This document shows, in pieces, positions 7,185 through 12,937 of a stretch of DNA of 12,937 nt. Under the pieces are notes generated by a model, which was not told the origin of the DNA, searched no databases, and saw only the letters and a program-made list of their open reading frames with translations. A program made the translations under genes and the position numbers. The stretch lies in assembly GCA_035646975.1 (NCBI GenBank), contig DASROJ010000081.1, positions 1 through 12,937 on the forward strand. Direction: 5' to 3'. Positions within the stretch are counted from its first letter, which is position 1, and the number at the start of each line of letters is the position of its first letter. This stretch comes from DASROJ01 sp035646975 (GTDB lineage Bacteria > Acidobacteriota > Polarisedimenticolia > JACPZX01 > DASXTC01).

Positions 7185-8120
7185 ATGCTCGGTGTCGGTT
7201 TGAAGATTGGTCAAAGTGCGTTGCTGGTCCTCGTGGGAATGGTCGCGATGAACGGCGCCCGGGCGGCGGACGACAAGAAGAAGGAGGCCGAGATTCCGAC
7301 CTGTGACGCGAAGATCGGCACTCTGTCCGTCATCGAGCCTGAAAACAAATGGTGGAGAGCCTATGAGCTGGAATCGCCCGAGGCGCTGATCAAGGTCTAC
7401 GTGTCGCAGTCAAAGTGCTTCACGCTGGTGGATCGCGGCAAGGGGCTGGCCGCGGCCCAGCAGGAGCGAGCGCTGGCCTCGAGCGGCGAAGTGCGCGGCG
7501 GCTCCAACGTCGGCAAGGGACAGATGAAGGCGGCCGACTACGTCCTTGTTCCCGACCTGGTCAACAAGAACGCCCACGCGGGAGGCAAGAGAATCGGCGG
7601 CATCCTGGGCGGAATGGTCGGCGGAGTGGCGGGCGCTGCGGTGGGCGGCGTCAATCTGAAGAGCAAGACCGCCGACGTGGTGCTGACGCTGACGGATGTG
7701 CGCTCCACCGAACAGGTGGCCCTTTCGGAGGGGCACGCCAAGAAGACCGACCTGGGTTGGAGCGGTGGCGGTGGAGCGTTCTTCGGCGGGTTCGCGGCAG
7801 GCGGTGCCAGCAGCTACGCCAACACGGAGATCGGTCAGGTGATCAGCATGGCTTACCTGGACGCGTTCACCAAGCTGGTCGCCGAGGTCAAGGCCAACAA
7901 GCCGGATGCCAAGGCGGACAACGTCGCGCAGGCCGTCACGATGGCCAAGCCTGGCCGTATGTATGAGAAACCCGACTTGAAGGCGAAGATCGTGCGCGAC
8001 CTCGATCCCGGCATGATGCTCTACCCTTCGGGAACCAAGGAAGGGATCTGGTGGAAGGTCAGCGACGAGCTGGGAAACGAAGGGTGGGTGCCGTCGACGC
8101 TTTTCAACCTGGCGAAATAA
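7185..8120 (+). CDS. CsgG/HfaB-like exported protein with glycine zipper and C-terminal SH3-like domain
   Basis: The protein has 311 residues. Residues 1-27 form a signal peptide (charged start, hydrophobic core LLVLVGMVAM, ARA-A cleavage site). The mature protein begins with a Lys/Asp/Glu-rich stretch and has no lipobox cysteine, unlike lipoprotein CsgG. Residues about 43-125 follow the CsgG pattern: a first strand (GTLSVI), SKCFTLVDRGKGLAAAQQERAL (split here at 76-96), then AADYVLVPDLV (116-126). Residues 133-155 are a glycine-zipper-like segment (GGKRIGGILGGMVGG and onward). Strand-rich KTADVVLTLTDVRSTEQV (161-178) and a second Gly-rich loop (193-208) follow, then a helix (about 214-236). 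Residues about 250-310 look like a bacterial SH3 domain (GRMYEKPDLKAKIVRDL, WWKV, EGWVPS), a cell-wall or peptide-binding module. The likely place is periplasm or outer membrane; pore formation is inference. The ATG is preceded by GGGGGG at six bases. No curlin genes are nearby. Confidence 0.75.
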   Translation: MLGVGLKIGQSALLVLVGMVAMNGARAADDKKKEAEIPTCDAKIGTLSVIEPENKWWRAYELESPEALIKVYVSQSKCFTLVDRGKGLAAAQQERALASSGEVRGGSNVGKGQMKAADYVLVPDLVNKNAHAGGKRIGGILGGMVGGVAGAAVGGVNLKSKTADVVLTLTDVRSTEQVALSEGHAKKTDLGWSGGGGAFFGGFAAGGASSYANTEIGQVISMAYLDAFTKLVAEVKANKPDAKADNVAQAVTMAKPGRMYEKPDLKAKIVRDLDPGMMLYPSGTKEGIWWKVSDELGNEGWVPSTLFNLAK

Positions 8121-8122
8121 TC

Positions 8123-8226
8123 GGAAAATGCCCCCGATGCGTGTGATTTGATTTGTCATCCAGTATTTCGACTGGTCGGGAGTGCAGACACATTATGGAT
8201 GTACCCACGCACCGGGGGCATTTTCC
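8123..8226. repeat. 104-bp element bounded by 21-bp near-perfect inverted repeats between convergent genes
   Basis: The left arm (8123-8143, starting GGAAAATGCCCCCG) and right arm (8206-8226, ending CGGGGGCATTTTCC) are reverse complements at 20 of 21 positions; the only mismatch is A at 8137 against the G-bearing counterpart. The 62-bp centre holds a small hairpin, CCAGT (8160-8164) / ACTGG (8171-8175) with a six-base loop. An alternative pairing is CATCCA (8157-8162) with TGGATG (8196-8201). The element starts two bases after the stop codon of the CsgG-like gene and ends 47 bp before the stop of uup. The AAAA-GC arm-GC arm-TTTT arrangement fits a bidirectional terminator, but the loop is far longer than usual. 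A MITE or REP-like mobile element is the other main reading. No target-site duplication is evident. Confidence 0.8.
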
Positions 8227-8273
8227 CGCATACACCTCGTCGGTAGGCGGCGTCGGCAGGCCAACCGGTCCCG

Positions 8274-10142
8274 CTACCTGCGCTTCTCCTCGAGCTCGGC
8301 CCACCTGGCGTAGAGCCGATCGATTTTGAGCTGCAGGTCCGCGAGATCCGCGTGCCGCCGCTGCAGCAAGGAGGCATCCGACGCGATCGCCGGATCCTCC
8401 GCGAGCCGTCGCGCTTCGGCTGCCTTCGATTCGGCCTCGAGCACCGCCGCTTCGAGGCCGTCCCACTCGCGCTGCTCGAGATAGGTCAGCCGCCGACCGG
8501 CCGGCTTCGCGGTCTGCGTGGACGGTGCGGTCTGCGCGGACTGCACGATGCTCGCGGGAGTTCTGACTCTTTTTGCCTGCGCCGGATTGCGGCGATTGGC
8601 CTCCCACTGGTCGTAGTCGGCAAAATGCCGGGCCTCTCCCTGGCCATCGGAACCACGGCCGCCACCCTCGCCACCGCCACCGGTTCGGCTCAGGGCGAGT
8701 ATCTGCGTGGAGACGCGGTCGATCAGATAACGGTCGTGGGTGACGAGCACGAGCGCTCCGGGGAAATCCAGCAGCGATTCTTCCAGGACGTCGAGAGCGG
8801 GTATGTCGAGATCGTTGGTCGGTTCGTCGAGCACGAGCAGGTCGGCGGGCTGGAGCATCATCCGGGCGATCACGATCCTCGCCCGCTCGCCGCCCGACAG
8901 GCTGCCCACGGGAGTTTCGAGCTGCTCGGGGCGGAAGAGAAATCGCTTCGCCCACGAGGCGACGTGCAGCGGGCGATCCCTGTAGATGACGCTGTCGGCC
9001 TCCGGTGCCAGCGCTCTTTTGAGCGACAGGGACGGGTCGAGCGACTCACGATGCTGGTCGAAGTAGACGACACGCAGATTCTCGGCGCGCTGGATCGATC
9101 CCGACGTTGGCCGGGATTCCCCCACGATGATGCGCAGCAGCGTCGTCTTGCCCGAGCCGTTGGGCCCCAGCACCCCCAGACGCGACCCCGGACCCAGCTG
9201 GAGATCGAGACCCGTGAAGAGGCTCGACTCGCCGAACGACATGCCCAGGTTCCTGCAGCCCCACAGCTCCTTCGTCCTGCGGCCGGATGCGCTGAATTCG
9301 ATGGCCGCCGTTCGAACGGCGGTTCTTGCCCGGCTCTGGTCGAGCTGCTCGATGCTGCGCTCGGCCGACTGGATGCGCGCTTTCGACTTCGTCGTGCGGG
9401 CCTTGGCTCCACGGCGCAGCCAGGTCACCTCGCGGCGCACGAGGCCGGCAAGCGAATCCTGGTAGGCCGCCTGGTTGCGCAGCTGCTCGTCGCGCGCTTC
9501 GAGGAAGTCGGCGTAGCTGCCGTTTGCCTGGAACAGCCCGGACGGATGAAGGCGATTCACCTCGAGCATCCGGTTGGCGATGTTGTCGAGAAAGTAGCGG
9601 TCATGGCTCACCGCCACGAAGGCCACCATGTCGTTGCGCAGCAGCTCCTCGAGCCACAGGATCGATTCGATGTCGAGATGGTTCGTCGGTTCGTCCAGCA
9701 GCAGGATGTCGGGTGACAGCGCCAGCTCGCGGGCGATGGCGAGCCTGGCGCGCCAGCCGCCCGACAGCACATCGGTCTTCACCCCGGGGTCGGTGAATCC
9801 CGTCCTGCTGAGAGCCTCGCGCACCCGCTGGTGGCGCTCGTACTCATCGGAAATGTTGCCGAACGAACCCTCGACGACCTGCTCGGCGGACAGCCCGGCG
9901 GGGAATGCGGGCGACTGCGGCACGTAGCCGACGCGTATCCCTTTGCGGCGAGAGCAGGAGCCGGTGTCCGGCTCTTCGAGGCCTGCGAGCAGCTTGAGCA
10001 GCGTCGACTTGCCGGCGCCATTCGGACCCACCAGACCGACGTGATCCCCTTCGTGCACCGAAAAGGTCAGGCCGTCGAACAGCGCGGCCGCGCCGAACGA
10101 TTTGGAGAGTTTTTCACAGCTCAGCACGGCGGGACGAGGCAT
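8274..10142 (-). CDS. uup: ABC-F family ATPase, Uup type
   Basis: The protein has 622 residues and two ATP-binding cassettes with no membrane segments, the ABC-F plan of ribosome-acting ATPases. NBD1 has Walker A GPNGAGKST (39-47), signature LSGGW (126-130) and Walker B LLLDEP ending in D150-E151. The inter-domain arm with charged helices spans about 190-290 (RRGAKARTTKSKAR). NBD2 has GPNGSGKTT (326-334), LSGGE (415-419) and LVLDEP (D439-E440). Both catalytic glutamates are present. FDQHRESLDP (361-370) and a C-terminal coiled-coil domain (about 552-622, ending in YARWAELEEKRR) point to Uup rather than EttA, YheS or YbiT; Uup is known for roles in DNA transposon excision and in ribosome assembly or function. 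A Gly-rich linker (488-496) and Ala/Thr/Gln-rich spacer separate NBD2 from the coiled coil. ATG 10142 is preferred over TTG 10193, because the extra N-terminal residues are unlike the family and the candidate -10 lies between. No Shine-Dalgarno is clear. An antibiotic-resistance ABC-F is less likely. Confidence 0.93.
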   Translation of the reverse strand: MPRPAVLSCEKLSKSFGAAALFDGLTFSVHEGDHVGLVGPNGAGKSTLLKLLAGLEEPDTGSCSRRKGIRVGYVPQSPAFPAGLSAEQVVEGSFGNISDEYERHQRVREALSRTGFTDPGVKTDVLSGGWRARLAIARELALSPDILLLDEPTNHLDIESILWLEELLRNDMVAFVAVSHDRYFLDNIANRMLEVNRLHPSGLFQANGSYADFLEARDEQLRNQAAYQDSLAGLVRREVTWLRRGAKARTTKSKARIQSAERSIEQLDQSRARTAVRTAAIEFSASGRRTKELWGCRNLGMSFGESSLFTGLDLQLGPGSRLGVLGPNGSGKTTLLRIIVGESRPTSGSIQRAENLRVVYFDQHRESLDPSLSLKRALAPEADSVIYRDRPLHVASWAKRFLFRPEQLETPVGSLSGGERARIVIARMMLQPADLLVLDEPTNDLDIPALDVLEESLLDFPGALVLVTHDRYLIDRVSTQILALSRTGGGGEGGGRGSDGQGEARHFADYDQWEANRRNPAQAKRVRTPASIVQSAQTAPSTQTAKPAGRRLTYLEQREWDGLEAAVLEAESKAAEARRLAEDPAIASDASLLQRRHADLADLQLKIDRLYARWAELEEKRR

Positions 10143-10184
10143 CAGTGACCAGGTGGAAGAGTAGAAGGCGGAAGTGTGGGCCGC

Positions 10185-10190
10185 AGTATA
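10185..10190 (-). promoter_or_regulatory. Candidate -10 element (TATACT) for uup
   Basis: The minus strand reads TATACT, 42 bases before ATG 10142. This is almost the same position relative to the start as the TATACT before the prolyl oligopeptidase gene. No clear -35 is seen at the usual distance (GGGACC at 17 bp). Confidence 0.4.
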
Positions 10191-10236
10191 CAACGGCGTT
10201 CGCCGCCGGTCCCAGCGGTCTCGACGGTCCCGGCAG

Positions 10237-10245
10237 TGATACTAT
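10237..10245 (+). promoter_or_regulatory. Candidate extended -10 (TGATACTAT) for the Asp-box protein gene
   Basis: TG, one base, then TACTAT (four of six to TATAAT) stands in an otherwise GC-rich spacer, 94 bp before ATG 10339. It resembles the TGATATTCT candidate upstream of the CsgG-like gene. No -35 is convincing. The 196-bp divergent region between uup and this gene holds nothing else I can identify. Confidence 0.25.
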
Positions 10246-10329
10246 TTCCGGCGCGATGGTGGACAGGCCGCGGCACCGCGGCGCATCGAGACCCCGACGG
10301 GCTTTCGGGCTTCGTCCGGGAATTCACCT

Positions 10330-10334
10330 GGAGG
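10330..10334 (+). promoter_or_regulatory. Ribosome binding site GGAGG of the Asp-box protein gene
   Basis: GGAGG stands four bases before ATG 10339. It is a strong match with slightly short spacing, and it supports this start, which also places a signal peptide at residue 1. Confidence 0.7.
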
Positions 10335-10338
10335 GCTG

Positions 10339-12937
10339 ATGACCCGGTTGATCGGCGTTGCACGAACCAGACTTGCCTTGATGGTGGTTCTCGCACTTGC
10401 TTCCGGCATGCTGCCCGCGTTGTCTGCCGCGCCGGCGCCCGAGTCGGCCTACAGCGACATGCGCTGGCGCCTCGTGGGTCCGTTTCGCGGTGGATGGGCG
10501 ACGACGGCGGCCGGCGTCCCCCGCGATCCTGCAACGTATTACTTCGGGTCGGCCGATGGCGGCGTCTGGAGAACCACCGACGCAGGCGTGACCTGGCAGC
10601 CGCTGTTCAACGACCAGGGCAGCGCTTCGATCGGGGCTCTCGCCGTGGCGCCGGGCGACCCGAAGGTGATCTGGGTCGGTACCGGGCAGGTGCAGCAGCG
10701 ATGGGACATCGTCGATGGCGACGGGGTGTACCGCTCTACCGACGGCGGCGCCACCTGGAAGAAGCTCGGCCTGGCCGGGACGAAACACATCGGGGCGATC
10801 TGGGTCGATCCGAAGAACGCCGATACCGCCGTGGTGGCGGCGATGGGGCACATGTTCGGCCCCAACGCCGAACGCGGTCTGTACCGCACCACGGACGGCG
10901 GCCGCAGCTGGAACAAGGTTCTCGATCGCGGTGCCGACGTCGGCGCTGTCGATCTGGCGGGAGACCCGGCGCAGCCGGGAATTCTGTTCGCCTCGCTCTG
11001 GCAGGTCCGGCGCCATCCCTGGCTCGACTATTTCCAGCCGCCGGTCGGACCCGGCAGCGGCATCGTCAAGTCGATCGACGGCGGCGCGACCTGGAGTCCC
11101 GTGGGAGGCAAAGACCTGCCCACCGGGGACCTCGGCCGCATCGAGCTGGCCGTGGCGCGCGGCACGTCATCCCGGCGCGTCTTTGCCGCGATCCAGTCCG
11201 AAGGCGGCAAGGGAGGGCTCTACCGATCGGAGAACGGCGGTGACAGCTGGCAGCGTGTCAACGCCGACGCGAGTCTGGCCACCGCGTACACGAGCAACCT
11301 GACACCCGACCCGAAGGATCCGGAAATTCTCTGGGCGATGGGCCGGTCGTTGCGAGTCTCGAAAGACGGGGGACGGACGTTTCATATTGCCAGGGGATCG
11401 CCTGGCGGCGACGATTACCACTTCCTCTGGATCGATCCGGCCGATACGCGCAGGATGATCACGGCAGCCGATCAGGGCGCGGTGGTGACGCTGAACGGCG
11501 GCGAGACCTGGAGCAGCTGGTACAACCAGCCGACCGGCCAGTTCTACCGGCTCGGTCTGGACGACCGGTTCCCTTACTGGATCTACGGCGGGCAGCAGGA
11601 TTCAGGCACGGTGTCGATCGCGTCGCGCAGCGACTACGGGCAGATCACGTTTCGCGACTGGCGGCCCGTCGGCGGCGAAGAGCGCGACGGAGACGTGCCC
11701 GATCCCGCAAACCCCGACATCGTCTATGGTGCCGGTCTGGGCGGCCGGATCACGAAATGGAACGCGCAGACGGGGCAACGTCAGAACGTCGCGCCGTGGC
11801 CGGTGTCGACCTACGGTGCCCGGCCCGGCACGGGCCGCTATCGATACGACTGGATCACGCCGCTGGCGATTTCTCCGCGGCCACCGCACGCGATCTACGT
11901 CGGCGCGCAGGTGCTCTTTCGCTCGCTCGACGCCGGGGCGAGCTGGCAGACCGTGAGCCCCGACCTTACCGGCGCGATTACGGGGGCGGCGCACTGCGAC
12001 GGCGACGTGCCGATGGAGCGGGCCACCGCCTGCGGCTTCGGGACCATCTTTGCGATTTCGCCGTCTCCGGCCGCCGATGGACTGGTCTGGATGGGAACCG
12101 ACAACGGCAGGATTCTGCTGACGCGGGACGACACTCGGACCTGGACCGACGTGACGCCCCGAGGGCTCGCCGACTGGACGAAGATCAACCATGTCGATGC
12201 GTCGCCGACCGATCCGGCCACCGCATATGTCGCCGCCGATGCGCATCGCAGGGACGACTTCCGTCCCACCGCGTGGCGGACCCACGATTTCGGTTCTGGC
12301 TGGACCGAGATCGGCCACGGGTTGCCCGACGGCGCCTGGGTTGGCGTGGTGCGTCAGGATCCGAAACGCGCCGGTCTCCTCTACGCCGGCACGAGCCGGG
12401 GAATCTGGGTCTCGTTCGACGATGGCGAGCACTGGCAAAGCCTGCAGCTCAATCTGCCCACCACGGGCATCAACGATCTTCGCGTGCACGGCGACGATCT
12501 GATCGTGGCCACGCAGGGGCGGGCGATCTGGATTCTGGATCAGCTCGCGCCGCTGCGAGCCGCCGTGGCCTCCGCACAGATTCCGGCGGGTCCCGCGCTG
12601 ATCCCGCCGGGACGCGCCTACCGCCTGCGCGGCAACCAGAACAACGACACGCCGTTGCCGCCCGAGGAGCCCCATGGAGACAACCCGCCCGCCGGGGCAA
12701 TCCTCGACTACGTCCTGCCTCCTGGCGTCCCGTCGCCGGTCACGCTCGAGATTCTCGATCCATCCGGAAGGACGGTTCGCCGGTTCTCCACCGACGATGA
12801 GCACCGGCGTCCAGAGGCCGACCTCTACTTCTCGGAGCGGTACCTGGGGACGGCCCAGAAGCTTCCGGCCTCGCCGGGGCATCACCGGTTCGTGTGGAAC
12901 TTGCGGTACGAGCCGCCGGCCGCGCTGGAATACGAAT
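10339..12937 (+). CDS. Secreted BNR/Asp-box beta-propeller protein (VPS10/sialidase-like), 3' end outside window
   Basis: The frame is open from ATG 10339 to the right edge, with 866 residues visible and no stop. Residues 1-31 form a signal peptide (LALMVVLALASGMLPALSAA). The mature start (YSDMRWRLVGPFRGGWA) is typical of large Acidobacteriota exported proteins annotated as VPS10-domain or glycosyl-hydrolase-like. Eleven Asp-box turns (S/T-x-D-x-G-x-x-W and variants) can be read at about 78-86, 132-140, 183-191, 245-252, 296-304, 340-348 (ending F), 384-391, 528-536, 595-602, 647-655 and 691-699. They build one or two propellers covering residues about 40-735. From about 740 a Pro-rich linker (PLPPEEPHGDNPPAG) leads to a beta-sandwich-like region (YVLPPGVPSPVTLEILDPSGRTVR, read in parts, 791-815) and FVWNLRY (851-857), as in related proteins about 1000-1100 residues long. 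Asp boxes are structural, so sialidase activity is not implied. The likely place is periplasm or outside the cell; the substrate is unknown. The gene is divergent from uup. Confidence 0.9.
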   Translation, partial: MTRLIGVARTRLALMVVLALASGMLPALSAAPAPESAYSDMRWRLVGPFRGGWATTAAGVPRDPATYYFGSADGGVWRTTDAGVTWQPLFNDQGSASIGALAVAPGDPKVIWVGTGQVQQRWDIVDGDGVYRSTDGGATWKKLGLAGTKHIGAIWVDPKNADTAVVAAMGHMFGPNAERGLYRTTDGGRSWNKVLDRGADVGAVDLAGDPAQPGILFASLWQVRRHPWLDYFQPPVGPGSGIVKSIDGGATWSPVGGKDLPTGDLGRIELAVARGTSSRRVFAAIQSEGGKGGLYRSENGGDSWQRVNADASLATAYTSNLTPDPKDPEILWAMGRSLRVSKDGGRTFHIARGSPGGDDYHFLWIDPADTRRMITAADQGAVVTLNGGETWSSWYNQPTGQFYRLGLDDRFPYWIYGGQQDSGTVSIASRSDYGQITFRDWRPVGGEERDGDVPDPANPDIVYGAGLGGRITKWNAQTGQRQNVAPWPVSTYGARPGTGRYRYDWITPLAISPRPPHAIYVGAQVLFRSLDAGASWQTVSPDLTGAITGAAHCDGDVPMERATACGFGTIFAISPSPAADGLVWMGTDNGRILLTRDDTRTWTDVTPRGLADWTKINHVDASPTDPATAYVAADAHRRDDFRPTAWRTHDFGSGWTEIGHGLPDGAWVGVVRQDPKRAGLLYAGTSRGIWVSFDDGEHWQSLQLNLPTTGINDLRVHGDDLIVATQGRAIWILDQLAPLRAAVASAQIPAGPALIPPGRAYRLRGNQNNDTPLPPEEPHGDNPPAGAILDYVLPPGVPSPVTLEILDPSGRTVRRFSTDDEHRRPEADLYFSERYLGTAQKLPASPGHHRFVWNLRYEPPAALEYE

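Noticed and set aside
8123..8226. Retron-like msr/msd region
   Set aside because: The paired ends are suggestive, but no reverse transcriptase gene lies in the window and the element sits directly behind an unrelated stop codon.
8352..9716. Long plus-strand open frame (454 residues) opposite uup
   Set aside because: It is a mirror of the ABC-F coding sequence with no domain of its own. The minus strand carries all Walker and signature motifs.
8274..10142. Antibiotic-resistance (ARE) ABC-F protein
   Set aside because: The C-terminal coiled coil and FDQHRESLDP segment fit Uup, and no resistance or mobile genes are next to it.
10143..10193. TTG start giving Uup 17 extra residues
   Set aside because: The extra residues do not resemble the family N-terminus, TTG is a poor start, and the candidate -10 lies at 10185-10190, so the transcript would not include it.
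10176..11243. Plus-strand open frame (355 residues) overlapping the Asp-box gene
   Set aside because: It is in the wrong frame and starts within the uup promoter region. Frame 1 from 10339 has a signal peptide, GGAGG and eleven Asp boxes.
11602..12885. Minus-strand open frame (427 residues) opposite the Asp-box protein
   Set aside because: It is low-complexity and Arg/Gly-rich, a shadow of the true gene in plus frame 1, which shows repeated Asp boxes.

Overview
The window is GC-rich and tightly packed bacterial DNA carrying seven protein genes; two of them run off the ends. Gene content points to the Acidobacteriota or a close relative. The signs are a C-terminal PD40 beta-propeller of the kind found on Acidobacteriota Ser/Thr kinases, a secreted S9 prolyl oligopeptidase, a large secreted BNR/Asp-box (VPS10/sialidase-like) propeller protein, and a CsgG-like protein with a glycine zipper and SH3 tail. 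This assignment rests on family resemblance only. I see no rRNA, tRNA, CRISPR array, transposase, integrase or phage gene.

Layout from left to right: (1) 2-1747 (+), the 3' part of a PD40 propeller protein, probably the sensor half of a membrane Ser/Thr kinase. (2) 1771-3870 (-), a complete exported prolyl oligopeptidase with its Ser/Asp/His triad, converging on gene 1. (3) 3980-5488 (-), a polytopic membrane protein resembling GT-C glycosyltransferases. (4) about 5608-7020 (+), a second GT-C-like membrane protein, divergent from gene 3. (5) 7185-8120 (+), an exported CsgG/HfaB-like protein with a C-terminal SH3-like domain; its leader contains a phased 10-bp repeat array. (6) 8274-10142 (-), an ABC-F ATPase of the Uup type, converging on gene 5 across an intergenic region dominated by a long near-perfect inverted repeat. 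(7) 10339-12937 (+), a secreted multi-Asp-box propeller protein that continues past the window and is easily missed because it has no stop codon here.

The genes do not form one obvious pathway. Five of the seven products act at or beyond the cytoplasmic membrane (peptidase, two GT-C-like proteins, CsgG-like protein, Asp-box protein), and the first is probably membrane-anchored. Only Uup is clearly cytosolic and ribosome-associated. Strand order is + - - + + - +, so most genes are probably separate transcription units; genes 3 and 4 may share a divergent control region. The least explained parts are non-coding: the inverted repeat at 8123-8226 and the helically phased repeat array at 7101-7150.
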